Below are positions 24,045-33,052 of a stretch of DNA of 64,000 nucleotides, one piece after another (within the stretch, counting starts at the first letter, position 1; each line of letters opens with the position of its first letter). Under the pieces are notes generated by a model, which saw nothing but the letters and a program-made list of their open reading frames with translations, had not been told where the DNA came from and did not search any database. The position numbers and the translations under genes were made by a program. Source of the DNA: Leptospira haakeii (GTDB taxonomy: Bacteria; Spirochaetota; Leptospiria; Leptospirales; Leptospiraceae); the NCBI RefSeq assembly GCF_002812045.1, contig NZ_NPEG01000016.1, positions 1-64,000 of the forward strand. The letters are read 5' to 3'.

Positions 24045-24794
24045 ATTTTTCTTAGAAAAATTCTTTACGGCAACAGCCAAGATCGAGTCTGCAATTTCTT
24101 CACCCCAAATAGAACAACCTTCTATGGAAGGATGAAATCCATCCGAACAAAAGATCCCTTCCGGAGCAATGGATCCGATCTTTCTCATCGGAATATGAAA
24201 TACATTTTCTAATTTCGTGGAAAGATAGGAAGAAGCCTGGTCCAAAAGCCTAGCCTTCCAACCTAAAACAAATCTCATAGTCTTAGGCAAGGCTGGGAAA
24301 ATACCAAGTGGTGGAACTCCTGCAATAAATACTGGAGTGTTCGGATATTTTGCCCTACAAAGATCAATCATATCCTGTAGATCGGAAGACCATTTTTTCT
24401 GGGAGTTCAATTTTACTACATCATTCGCACCTAAAGCAAGAACGATCGCATCCGGAAAAGATTCAGGCAAACGAGATCCAAACTTCTCCTTTGCCTCTTC
24501 TAAAGTGATCCCACTTTGTCCGATCGCTTTCCAAAAGATCTTTCTTCCACTCTTGTTTTTAAGAGCAGAAGCAATTTGGCCAGTCAGAGAACTTTTATAA
24601 TCTGGAATTCCTACACCTGCAACGGTAGATTCTCCCAAAACCAAAAGATAGAATGGGTTAGAACCAGGAAATTCCCCGAAGTCAGGGCCAGAAGCTTCCG
24701 GCAAACGAGGGATCGTTTTACGAGCCTTCAACCCCTGCCATAAAAGCAGAGGCGATAAGAGAAGGCTCGTAGTATAAAATGGGACCTCTTTCAT
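24039..24794 (-). CDS. SGNH/GDSL-type esterase, membrane-anchored
   Basis: 251 residues. A hydrophobic N-terminus (FYTTSLLLSPLLLWQGL) suggests a signal anchor. SGNH blocks are present: block I VLGESTVAGVGI with the catalytic Ser, the Gly block in GQSGITLEEA, block III LALGANDVVK with Asn, and block V DGFHPS with Asp/His. It would cleave acyl or acetyl esters of lipids or glycans outside the inner membrane. It follows the CrtI-like flavoprotein gene by nine bases, so both are in one operon, possibly controlled by the divergent TetR. Confidence 0.85.
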   Translation of the reverse strand: MKEVPFYTTSLLLSPLLLWQGLKARKTIPRLPEASGPDFGEFPGSNPFYLLVLGESTVAGVGIPDYKSSLTGQIASALKNKSGRKIFWKAIGQSGITLEEAKEKFGSRLPESFPDAIVLALGANDVVKLNSQKKWSSDLQDMIDLCRAKYPNTPVFIAGVPPLGIFPALPKTMRFVLGWKARLLDQASSYLSTKLENVFHIPMRKIGSIAPEGIFCSDGFHPSIEGCSIWGEEIADSILAVAVKNFSKKNL

Positions 24795-24803
24795 TAGAAT
24801 TTT

Positions 24804-26387
24804 CTAATTTCTTAATTCTCTCAGTAGATTTGCGTTGCCGGTCACTGCCAGAGCAGCGGCTAAGCCTCCCATCATCGCACCCGCAATTCCCGGAGAAGCA
24901 GCATCCGCACCGGTTAAATATAAACCTTCAACCGGAGTTCTTACGTCAAACCAAGGACTTTTTTCCTTCTTATATCTTTCCGGCACACAGGCCAAACCAT
25001 AGATTGCACCGTCCGGGTGAGAAGTAAAATGTTCATTCGTGATCGGAGTAGAAAGTTCCGCAAATTCGACTAACTTAGTAAGACCTGGAAATCTGGACTC
25101 CAATGTGGTCAGGATTCGATTAATGATCCTTTCCTTGAAATCTTTATATTCTTCTCCCCTCTTCTTCCAAGGTTCGTCTTTCCATTCTGCAAAATTAGCA
25201 TAATCTGTGAATGTGATCACATCCATAGTATGAGACTTAGCTTCCGGATTTTTTAAACTCGGGAAAGAAAGATATAGATTCGGTATCTCATCACTTTCAG
25301 AAAGCCAATCATTTCTTTCGGAAAAATTCTTATCATGATCAGGAGAAGAGAAGATCCAATAGTTTTCCCCACTAAATCCGAATTTTGCAGGGCTCTCGGA
25401 AAGGCCAAGATAGAGGCAAATGCTTGTAGTCATTTTTTCTCTATTATAAAAATCTTTTAAATCCTTTCTGAAAGATATCGGAAATGAATCAGGGATCAAT
25501 TTTGTATAAGTAGGATAAGCTCCCGCGCATGAGATCACCACCGGAGCGAAAAAGTCCCGCTCATGCCCTTCTCCTCTTAGCGCTTTCGCCTTAACCCCTA
25601 TTGCCTTTCCATCCTTGATCAGGATTTCTTTTGCTTCAACAGAAGATAGGACAGCACCACCATTTTCTTGAAGGATCGGTTCTATCGTATCGAAAATTTT
25701 ACCGGCGCCACCTACCGGATAATAGCCTCCGTTAATATAATGCTGCACGAGTGTAGCATGCATCGCAAAAGCAACTTTAGAAGGAGGAAGACCATAATCT
25801 CCCCATTGGGCGGCTAAAATCCCCTTCAAGTCTTCGCTCTTGAAATTTTTATCGAAATAATCCTTGAGAGTTACTACATTTCCTTCTCCCAAGATTCCAA
25901 TAAGAGAATCCAAAGGAGGAGGAGAAAGTCTCATCATGATTGCTTTTCCGAAAAGAACCGAAATTTTTCTAATATCCTTTAAATATCTTTCGATTGCTTC
26001 CTCTTCTTCAGGAAATGCATTGATTAGATCCGATCTGAACTTTTCCGGATCTCCATAGATATCGAATTTTCGGGAAGGAAAAACCAAACGTTCGAAAGGA
26101 TCTGGCATTCTTTTCCAAACGAGTTGGCCGCGAGTGATCTTATCCGAGATCTTCTTACAAAGTCCACCTTCGTGCATATCACCTACATAGTGAATTCCCA
26201 CATCCCAATGGTATTTTCCCTGCTTTCTTTGAAATTCATGAGTAAAGCCGCCCGGTTGAAAATGTTTTTCCAAAACCAGAACTTTCTTACCGGCAGATTG
26301 GGCCAAAAGACTTGCTGTGGTTAGGCTCCCCATTCCGGAACCTATAAATATAATATCGAATTCGTTTCCTACTTGATCAATATTCAT
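24804..26387 (-). CDS. CrtI/retinol-saturase-like FAD-dependent oxidoreductase
   Basis: 527 residues from the ATG at 26387, chosen because GAGG stands eight bases upstream; a TTG two codons earlier is too close to it. FAD-binding DIIFIGSGMGSLTTASLLA, then VLVLEKHFQPGGFTHEF, and a C-terminal LTGADAASPGIAGAMMGG. This is the layout of phytoene desaturases and of all-trans-retinol saturase. The substrate is an isoprenoid or polyene, not determined. No other carotenoid gene is nearby. It is divergent from a TetR gene with a palindrome between the two starts. Confidence 0.85.
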   Translation of the reverse strand: MNIDQVGNEFDIIFIGSGMGSLTTASLLAQSAGKKVLVLEKHFQPGGFTHEFQRKQGKYHWDVGIHYVGDMHEGGLCKKISDKITRGQLVWKRMPDPFERLVFPSRKFDIYGDPEKFRSDLINAFPEEEEAIERYLKDIRKISVLFGKAIMMRLSPPPLDSLIGILGEGNVVTLKDYFDKNFKSEDLKGILAAQWGDYGLPPSKVAFAMHATLVQHYINGGYYPVGGAGKIFDTIEPILQENGGAVLSSVEAKEILIKDGKAIGVKAKALRGEGHERDFFAPVVISCAGAYPTYTKLIPDSFPISFRKDLKDFYNREKMTTSICLYLGLSESPAKFGFSGENYWIFSSPDHDKNFSERNDWLSESDEIPNLYLSFPSLKNPEAKSHTMDVITFTDYANFAEWKDEPWKKRGEEYKDFKERIINRILTTLESRFPGLTKLVEFAELSTPITNEHFTSHPDGAIYGLACVPERYKKEKSPWFDVRTPVEGLYLTGADAASPGIAGAMMGGLAAALAVTGNANLLRELRN

Positions 26388-26421
26388 TGACAAAACCTCT
26401 TATTCGCATTCAATGTGAACA

Positions 26422-26435
26422 CTGAACACATTCAG
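26422..26435. promoter_or_regulatory. Palindrome between flavoprotein gene and tetR (candidate operator)
   Basis: CTGAACACATTCAG, with related half-sites (CAATGTGAAC) just upstream, lies 34 bases from one start and 37 from the other. TetR proteins commonly bind such dyads in divergent promoters. Inferred from position and symmetry. Confidence 0.45.
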
Positions 26436-26472
26436 TTTTATAATTTCACCCTTTAATGTAATACATGTCAAC

Positions 26473-27093
26473 ATGAAAAATCCCCAAGAAAAAAATTCAT
26501 ACCACCACGGAGACCTAAAAAGAGCCTTATTGGATGCCTCCATAAAGATCTTAAAAGAAGAAGGTTATAAGGCCTTAAGCCTCAGAAAAGCCGCGACCTT
26601 GGCAGGAGTCAGCCAATCCGCACCTTATAGACATTATCCAGATTTAGAATCCTTATACGCTGATATCGCAGAGGAAGGATTTAAAATTTTAGCGGAAAGA
26701 CAAAAGAGACTGAGAGCAAAATATAAAAAGAAACCTTTGCTTTTATTTAGGGAATCTGGGGTTTCTTATGTGGAATTTGCATTAGAAAATCCTGATCTAT
26801 TTCGGATCATGTATGGAAACCAGATAGAAAGCCATCTCAAATACGATTCTCTGATCGAAACAGAAGACGAAACGTTTCAGATCATCGTGGATATCATCAA
26901 GGATTGCCAAAAAGCAGGATTGATCCCTGAAGGAAATGCAGAAAAAGCAGCCACCTCTGCTTGGACTATGGCTCATGGAGTCGCAGTACTATTGTCAGGT
27001 CAACAGATGATGTTTAGATCTATCGAGACAAAACAGGCAAGAAAGATCACTAAGGATTTAATCCAGTTCTTATACACCGGATTGAAAGCTTAA
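26473..27093 (+). CDS. TetR-family regulator
   Basis: 206 residues. The N-terminal HTH (ALLDASIKILKEEGYKALSL, then AGVSQSAPYRHYPDLESLYA) is typical TetR; the C-terminal part with SYVEFALENPDLFRIMYG is the WHG-type ligand domain. It is divergent from the CrtI-like gene, so it probably represses that operon and itself and answers a hydrophobic ligand. The inferred operator is at 26422-26435. Confidence 0.9.
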   Translation: MKNPQEKNSYHHGDLKRALLDASIKILKEEGYKALSLRKAATLAGVSQSAPYRHYPDLESLYADIAEEGFKILAERQKRLRAKYKKKPLLLFRESGVSYVEFALENPDLFRIMYGNQIESHLKYDSLIETEDETFQIIVDIIKDCQKAGLIPEGNAEKAATSAWTMAHGVAVLLSGQQMMFRSIETKQARKITKDLIQFLYTGLKA

Positions 27094-27160
27094 TTCGAGG
27101 ATTATCTCCTTGAGCCTGTGCAACCAACCTATAAGGGAAAATTCAGATCTACAATTCTTC

Positions 27161-28192
27161 TTATCTTTTATCGAAAAGATAATGTGAGACAATCCATTCT
27201 TCCCCTTTTTTGTATTTCCAAAGTTCTGCACATGCCATGAAAAAAGTTTTCCAATAAATAAACCATTTCACTGCTTGTTCTTTACCGTAGGTCTCTCCCA
27301 AAATTTGTAAGACTTCCTTTTTATTCTTATACATATTGGAAAGCCAAGCTTCTGACGTAAGAGCGTAATTATTACCGTTTACAACCCATTGATTACGGAT
27401 CTGAAAATCCTTTTGGAAATATAAGAAGAGATCGTGAGAAGGCATCTGCCCACCCGTAAAAAAATATTTTGCCATCCAATCCGTATCATCAACAATATCA
27501 AAAGGATAAGCGAATTTTTTATGTGTGAATATATGTACGAAAAATTTTCCTTTCGGTTTTAAAAAACTCGCCAACTTTCCGAATAAAACTTCGTAGTTTT
27601 TCATATGCTCTAACATTTCAATAGAGATGATACGATCGAACTTAAGATTCGTCTTAAATACGTTCATATCGGCGGTTATAATATTCAGGTTTTTTAAACC
27701 TCTTTTCTTTGCCTCTGAATCTATGAACTTCTTTTGGCTTTTGGAGTTGGAAACCCCTGTTACTTTGCATTTCGGATACTTCTCCGCTACATAAAGAGAA
27801 AGAGATCCCCAGCCGCAGCCCAAGTCTAAAACATTCATCCCGTTTTCTAGTTCAGCTCTTTTGCAAGTCAAATCCAACATTGCCCTTTCAGATTCGTCTA
27901 TTCCAACTTCGGGAGAAGTCCAGTAACCCGAACTGTACTTCATATATTTTCCCATCACCAATTTGAAAAAAGAAGAAGGGACTTCATAATGTTGCTCATT
28001 TGCAGCATGAGTATCAATTGCAATGGGAGATAGTTTTAAGGAATTTACATATTGGATCAGATGTTCCTGATTTTTTTCCAAATTGCCTTTATCTTCCGTG
28101 CGAAGTCTGAGACGCAAAAGCTGGCGTATTCTGAATCGAATTAACCAATCCGGGAAAACATCTTTTTCCATTAGAGTATAGATCAGGCTCAT
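27161..28192 (-). CDS. CFA-synthase-like SAM-dependent methyltransferase
   Basis: 343 residues. The family region EQHYEVPSSFFKLVMGKYMKY and the SAM-binding motif NVLDLGCGWGSLSLYVAEKY are followed by VTGVSNSKSQ and IISIEMLEHMKNYE. It resembles cyclopropane synthase but is closer in layout to the N-methyltransferase or lipid methylase branch. It is last in a six-gene lipid-modification operon that also encodes a standard CFA synthase (29518), so the two probably act on different positions or steps. Acts at the inner face of the membrane. Confidence 0.8.
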   Translation of the reverse strand: MSLIYTLMEKDVFPDWLIRFRIRQLLRLRLRTEDKGNLEKNQEHLIQYVNSLKLSPIAIDTHAANEQHYEVPSSFFKLVMGKYMKYSSGYWTSPEVGIDESERAMLDLTCKRAELENGMNVLDLGCGWGSLSLYVAEKYPKCKVTGVSNSKSQKKFIDSEAKKRGLKNLNIITADMNVFKTNLKFDRIISIEMLEHMKNYEVLFGKLASFLKPKGKFFVHIFTHKKFAYPFDIVDDTDWMAKYFFTGGQMPSHDLFLYFQKDFQIRNQWVVNGNNYALTSEAWLSNMYKNKKEVLQILGETYGKEQAVKWFIYWKTFFMACAELWKYKKGEEWIVSHYLFDKR

Positions 28193-28222
28193 TTTTAAGT
28201 TTTCCTATATTCTATTTTAGAA

Positions 28223-29014
28223 CTACTTTTTGGGAAACCAAGGGAAGAAGGCACTAGTCCTGGATTTATATTCCAAATATAGATTTCCTTTGGACTTTAA
28301 TTGCCCTATCTCATTCAAGGGAATACCGGTGATCTTAGTTAAGAGAATAAACATAACTAATGGAGAGATAAGGCCAATCCATCCCCAAGGAGAGGCAAGA
28401 GAAACCAAACCGAAAGAAATCCAAATCACCCATTCAAAAAAATAATTTGGATGTCTACTATATTTCCATAGTCCAGCATCACAAACTTTTCCTTTATTCG
28501 CCGGATCTAATTTGAATTCCGCTAATTGAAAATCTGCAACTGATTCCCCCCAAAGTCCAATTGCGAAAACGCAAAGACCTATCACTTCCAATGGATGTGT
28601 TTGGATAGAAGGATTCAGAGCAGGAAAAAGAAAAGGAAGACTTAAGATCGTTCCAAGAACTCCTTGGAATTGAAATACATTGGTGAAAAATTTTCGATCT
28701 ACCTGATCCCCGTATTCTTTACGAAATTCAGTATATCTTGCATCCTCATGTCCTGTTAAAACTCTAGTAGTGAATATAAAATAAGAAAGTCTCCATCCCC
28801 AAACCGTTGCCATAAAAGCGAAGATAGCTTTTCGTACCGAAAAAGCATCGCCCAATATAAAATATACGATCGCAACCGTGGAAATACAAAGCCCCCATCC
28901 CACATCTACGATCGAATAGTTTTTGATCAACTTCCCAATCAACCAAAGAAGACTCATCAAAAAGAATATGACCACCCAGGCGCTGAACATTAAAGACACG
29001 GCCTTTTCGTACAT
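28223..29014 (-). CDS. DUF1295 membrane protein (steroid 5-alpha-reductase/ICMT-like)
   Basis: 263 residues with about six membrane helices. The C-terminal motif SRHPNYFFEWVIWISF is the hallmark of the DUF1295/isoprenylcysteine methyltransferase superfamily, which binds SAM or NADPH. In the present operon a reductase of an unsaturated methylated fatty acid is conceivable. It lies 24 bases after the DUF2062 gene and 30 before the methyltransferase gene. Confidence 0.8.
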   Translation of the reverse strand: MYEKAVSLMFSAWVVIFFLMSLLWLIGKLIKNYSIVDVGWGLCISTVAIVYFILGDAFSVRKAIFAFMATVWGWRLSYFIFTTRVLTGHEDARYTEFRKEYGDQVDRKFFTNVFQFQGVLGTILSLPFLFPALNPSIQTHPLEVIGLCVFAIGLWGESVADFQLAEFKLDPANKGKVCDAGLWKYSRHPNYFFEWVIWISFGLVSLASPWGWIGLISPLVMFILLTKITGIPLNEIGQLKSKGNLYLEYKSRTSAFFPWFPKK

Positions 29015-29038
29015 TAGAATGCTCCGATATATATGGAT

Positions 29039-29521
29039 TTATTTGTGAACGATCTGGTTTGCTTTTTTAACCAGGATTAATAATAGAAAATAGGAAATTC
29101 CCGCAGGGATAGGTACCATACAGGTCCAACCAAGAACGGCATATCCTGCGGAATGAGAAAGACCGTCCCATACTTGAGAACTATCTCCTTCTACAAGTTT
29201 ATACGCCCAAGTCAGATCAAGTTCCTTATCCAACAAATAGGCACCTAATTTTAAAAAAGGAATAATTAGAAAAACTTGAAATGGATACATTGCATAATTT
29301 GCGATCTGTATGGAGACAGGGTTCAGCCTTAAGACAAAACCTAAGAAAGCACATAATGCCATTGTAGTCCCGATCAAGGGGAAAATCCCGATTGCTCCAC
29401 CAATCGCTAAGGATAATGCAATCTTTTCAGGACTGGTCCCGGTTTTTAATTCTTCTAAGATCCTTTCTTTAGTTTTAGCTAAAAAGGAAGGTTTTGATTC
29501 TTGGTTTTCTAATTTTGTCAC
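29039..29521 (-). CDS. DUF2062 membrane protein
   Basis: 160 residues. KIALSLAIGGAIGIFPLIGT is the DUF2062 signature, followed by two or three further membrane helices and a short basic tail. Function unknown in the family; often near lipid or glycan genes. The ATG at 29521 overlaps the end of the CFA synthase gene by four bases, so translation is coupled. Confidence 0.8.
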   Translation of the reverse strand: MTKLENQESKPSFLAKTKERILEELKTGTSPEKIALSLAIGGAIGIFPLIGTTMALCAFLGFVLRLNPVSIQIANYAMYPFQVFLIIPFLKLGAYLLDKELDLTWAYKLVEGDSSQVWDGLSHSAGYAVLGWTCMVPIPAGISYFLLLILVKKANQIVHK

Positions 29522-30813
29522 TGGGAGTCCAATCCGAGATTATTCGGCCTGGTATACACTACCTGCACCACGCTGATATTTCTCATATGGAAGGCTGCAG
29601 CGCAATACGAAAAATAATATCTCCACTTGCGTAAAAAGGATTCATCATAACCCATACTTCTGATGGCTGAAAGATTTTCTTCGAACCCCTTATGCCAAGA
29701 CATGAGAGTTTGATCGTAATATTGGCCTATATCTTCCAGCTCGTGTAAAAACATATCACCTGTCTTATTAATCGCCTCATTGATCCTTGCAATAGAAGGC
29801 AAAAGTGATCCAGGAAAAATATGTTTTTGGATAAAATCCACCCCCTTTCTAAAAGACTCATATCTAGAATCCGGGCAAGTAATGATCTGGTGAGCCATAA
29901 GCCCGTCCTTTTTCAAAACTCTATGACACATTTCAAAGAAGTCCTCGAAGTATTCGTGGCCGACTGCTTCTAACATTTCCACAGTCACTATTTTATCATA
30001 AGTGCCCTGCACTTTTCTGTAATCTTCCAGTCGGACCTCTATCTTATCCTCTAAGCCCATATCGGAAATTTTCGCTTTTGCAAATTTATATTGTTCTTCC
30101 GAGATCGTGTAAGAAGTCACCTTGCATCCGTAGTTTTTAGCCGCATAGGTAGAAAATGCACCCCAGCCTGTTCCTATCTCCAAAAGATGATCAGAAGCCT
30201 TGAGTTTCAATTTTTTACAAAGATTTTCTATCTTTGCAATCTGCGCATCTTCCAAAGATTTTGACTTATCAGTAAAGTAGGCACAAGAATAAGTCATCGT
30301 AGGATCTAAGAATTTTTTATAAAAATCATTTCCTAGATCGTAATGTTCGGAAATATTCTTTTTACTTCCTCGTACTGAATTATTTCTGAACAAATGTAGA
30401 AGTCGATTTCCTAAATTCATTAGCGTAAGATGAATGAAATTTTTGCTAGAGCCGCTAACAGAAGGAGTACTTTCTATATTTAGCAAGAACCAACAGATGA
30501 TCGCACGAATATCGTCCGTGTCCCAGTCGCCGTCCATATACGATTCTGCAAGCCCAAGATCGCCGTACAATACAAGCTTTTTGAAAAACTTTCTGTCTTT
30601 CACTTGTAAAATCGCGTGATGAAATTCCGCAGGATCGGAAGAATTCGGATTTCCTAAATATCTTTGCCCTCCGTCCGGAAAAAGGATCCGTAAAGATCCC
30701 CTTTGCATTCCTGATAATGCAGAGAAGAAGATCCTTTCATAAAAACCTAAAGTTCCGATCTCGGAACCTGCACTTTCCAACGGTTCTACTTTTGCAATAT
30801 TATCGCCTTCCAA
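29518..30813 (-). CDS. cfa: Cyclopropane-fatty-acyl-phospholipid synthase
   Basis: 431 residues, the usual full length. N-terminal lipid-binding region with MDGDWDTDDIRA, then the catalytic domain: ISEHYDLGNDFYKKFLDP, MTYSCAYF, SAM motif LLEIGTGWGAFSTYAAKNYG, VTSYTISEEQ and VEMLEAVGHEYFEDFF. It transfers a methylene from SAM to unsaturated acyl chains of membrane lipids. Placed between a DUF1365 gene and a DUF2062 gene with overlapping ends. A methyl- or methylene-fatty-acid branch function is also possible given the flavoprotein in the operon. Confidence 0.9.
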   Translation of the reverse strand: MEGDNIAKVEPLESAGSEIGTLGFYERIFFSALSGMQRGSLRILFPDGGQRYLGNPNSSDPAEFHHAILQVKDRKFFKKLVLYGDLGLAESYMDGDWDTDDIRAIICWFLLNIESTPSVSGSSKNFIHLTLMNLGNRLLHLFRNNSVRGSKKNISEHYDLGNDFYKKFLDPTMTYSCAYFTDKSKSLEDAQIAKIENLCKKLKLKASDHLLEIGTGWGAFSTYAAKNYGCKVTSYTISEEQYKFAKAKISDMGLEDKIEVRLEDYRKVQGTYDKIVTVEMLEAVGHEYFEDFFEMCHRVLKKDGLMAHQIITCPDSRYESFRKGVDFIQKHIFPGSLLPSIARINEAINKTGDMFLHELEDIGQYYDQTLMSWHKGFEENLSAIRSMGYDESFLRKWRYYFSYCAAAFHMRNISVVQVVYTRPNNLGLDSQ

Positions 30814-31582
30814 GATGCAATCCTCTTTGTTTGTCTAATCCTTCGTTCTTTCGAATGAAAGGAAGTTTTTTCAGGTAAAGAAGTAAGGCCTGCCAATGGA
30901 TGAGTCCGATCACCCTTAATGTTACAAAAGGATATTTTACAAACATCCAGATTAGATTTAGATCAGTAAGATCCGAAACCTTTCCGGTATAAGTTGTCAC
31001 CATGACCCTTTCTCCATTTTCGAAAGCGTCTATCCTTAAGTTTATCCTTCCACCTTGGGGAGGATTTAAATGAAATTCGAACTCTGAGTCCAAACTGACA
31101 AATGGAGAAACATAGAAGAACTTCCCTTCTTTCTTTTTAAATCCTTTTTGATCAAAGGATCCTTTTCCAAGGAAGTATAACTTCATTTCTCCGAATGTAT
31201 TCCCAACCTCCGCAACGGCACATATTGGATTTCCGCCCTTATCCTCGGCAAAATAAAATGATACCGGGTTAAAAACGTAGCCGAATACTCTTAGGTTGGT
31301 GATTAGCGTTACCTTTTCTACCTTCTCTTTGACTCCTTCCTGTTTTAAGTACTCTAAAAAATTTTCTTTTATACCTTCTTTTCCGAAGTTTAAATGATCC
31401 TTATCTTTAAAAGAAAATACGCGAAACTTATTATTTCCAACCATCCATAAACGATCGTTTACTAAATCAAGTTCGTCTAGGTCGAGTTGGAATGTAAAAA
31501 TCCCGTAATTAAACCTATTCGGTTTAGGAATTTTACGATCATGCATTACCCTGGCTTCGACTATTTTGGAATTTAGTCCCAT
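30800..31582 (-). CDS. DUF1365 protein
   Basis: 260 residues. It starts VEARVMHDRKIPKPNRFNYG, then VFGYVFNPVSFYFAED and NTFGEMKLYF, all typical of DUF1365. The family is nearly always next to an amine-oxidase-like flavoprotein and a CFA synthase, as here. The biochemical role is not established; it may bind the lipid or partner the flavoprotein. It overlaps both neighbours (10 and 14 bases). Confidence 0.85.
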   Translation of the reverse strand: MGLNSKIVEARVMHDRKIPKPNRFNYGIFTFQLDLDELDLVNDRLWMVGNNKFRVFSFKDKDHLNFGKEGIKENFLEYLKQEGVKEKVEKVTLITNLRVFGYVFNPVSFYFAEDKGGNPICAVAEVGNTFGEMKLYFLGKGSFDQKGFKKKEGKFFYVSPFVSLDSEFEFHLNPPQGGRINLRIDAFENGERVMVTTYTGKVSDLTDLNLIWMFVKYPFVTLRVIGLIHWQALLLYLKKLPFIRKNEGLDKQRGLHLGRR

Positions 31583-32892
31583 ACCTTCCTTCCGAGTAAG
31601 GTCTCTGATAATTCTTTAGCGGACCAAAAAGCATCCTCATGGAATCCATATCTAAAATAACTGCCGCAGAAATAGATAGGTCCCTTTTGATTCAGTTCGG
31701 ATAATCTTCCTTGGGCTTTTAAAGAACCAACGTGAAAAAGAGGATGTTCGTATTTGATCCTTTTCAAGATCTTTTTAGGATCCACAAGCCCAGGGTCTCC
31801 TATAGATAGAAAATAATCCTTCTTCTTGGACACTCCTTGCAAACTGTTCATCCAATAAATCGTGTGAGGCCGGATCTGACCTTGGATCCGGTCCATTCTA
31901 TAATTCCAAGAAGACCAAGTAGTTTTTGTATTCGGCATTACGGAATCGTCCGTATGCAAAGTAGCTATGTTCTCTTGGTATTCAAACTGAGATAATAATT
32001 CTTTCTGTAGAGATGTAGGCTTTTTTAAGATTGATAAGGAACTGTCTGCGTGGCAGGCAAGTATGACCTTATCGAATATTTCGGACCTTCTTCCTTTGAA
32101 GATAAGTTTGGCTTTTCCAGTTGGAGTAACTTCCACACCTAATACTGGTGAGCTAGTTTGAAATCTATCTTTATTAGGCGACAGCAGCCTTTTAACATAT
32201 TCAATAGAGCCACCATCGACGGTATACCATTGGTGCTGGGTGTTTAGTCCCAAAAATCCGTGATTTAAGAAAAAACGAACCAAGGAATAAGCTGGGAACT
32301 CCAACATCAGATCTTCCGGAGTAGACCAAACTGCAGAACTCATTGGCACAAGATAGTATGTCAAAAGATCAGTATGATACCCTTCTTCTTTTATATATCT
32401 ATGCAGAGAATAGTCTTTATACTTTGGATCTTGTAATATCTTAGGTGACTCATCATTGAAACGATTTATATTCAAGAGCAAACGTAGAAAACGAAAATTG
32501 AATATATTCTTTCTTTGAGCAAATAGGCCGTTCAATCCTGAACCACAAAATTCTAGTTTATCCGGAACATGTTGTACACTGAATGACATGCTGGTCTTTT
32601 TTGTAGGCACATTCAATTTTTCGAAAAAACGTTTTAAATTCGGATAAGTGACATGATTGAATACTATAAATCCGGTATCTATAGGGATCTTTTTGTCTTC
32701 TTCCGGTACGAATACTGTGTTTGTATGACCACCAACGTAGTCTGCTTTTTCAAAAACAGTAATATCATATTGGTCCCGTAAAAAATAAGAGCAGCCCATT
32801 CCTGCAACGCCAGAACCTACGATCGCAAGTTTTTCCTTTTTTCGGTTAGAGGTCTTTGGGGACTTCTTCTTGAGGGGAGAATTCTTTTTCAA
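31573..32892 (-). CDS. FAD-dependent amine-oxidase-like protein of the DUF1365/CFA operon
   Basis: 439 residues. A basic Lys/Ser-rich N-terminus of about 20 residues precedes the FAD-binding motif KLAIVGSGVAGMGCSYFL, then ITVFEKADYVGGHTNTV, and a C-terminal IYFCGSYFRYGFHEDAFWSA. This layout matches flavoproteins that accompany CFA-type methylases, including those linked to furan- or methyl-branched fatty acids in other bacteria. It is first in the operon. A perfect 20-base palindrome lies about 100 bases upstream. Confidence 0.85.
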   Translation of the reverse strand: MKKNSPLKKKSPKTSNRKKEKLAIVGSGVAGMGCSYFLRDQYDITVFEKADYVGGHTNTVFVPEEDKKIPIDTGFIVFNHVTYPNLKRFFEKLNVPTKKTSMSFSVQHVPDKLEFCGSGLNGLFAQRKNIFNFRFLRLLLNINRFNDESPKILQDPKYKDYSLHRYIKEEGYHTDLLTYYLVPMSSAVWSTPEDLMLEFPAYSLVRFFLNHGFLGLNTQHQWYTVDGGSIEYVKRLLSPNKDRFQTSSPVLGVEVTPTGKAKLIFKGRRSEIFDKVILACHADSSLSILKKPTSLQKELLSQFEYQENIATLHTDDSVMPNTKTTWSSWNYRMDRIQGQIRPHTIYWMNSLQGVSKKKDYFLSIGDPGLVDPKKILKRIKYEHPLFHVGSLKAQGRLSELNQKGPIYFCGSYFRYGFHEDAFWSAKELSETLLGRKVWD

Positions 32893-32990
32893 AAACTTCC
32901 TTCTTCCTTTCTGATTTATATTGTTGGAATTCCCTCTTATAGATAGGTCTCAAGAAGGCTTTTCTATAGACTTGGCTTATACCTTTTGAG

Positions 32991-33010
32991 TTTGGAAAAA
33001 TTTTTCCAAA
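32991..33010. promoter_or_regulatory. Perfect 20-base palindrome upstream of the lipid operon
   Basis: TTTGGAAAAATTTTTCCAAA is self-complementary and lies in the 160-bp space between the operon start (32892) and the end of the yqaA-like gene. It could be an operator for the lipid operon or a terminator for yqaA transcription, since on the minus strand it ends in a short run. Position and symmetry only. Confidence 0.4.
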
Positions 33011-33052
33011 GCTCGGCCATTAAAAGGGAATTGGTAGTTTTAGTAAAACAAA

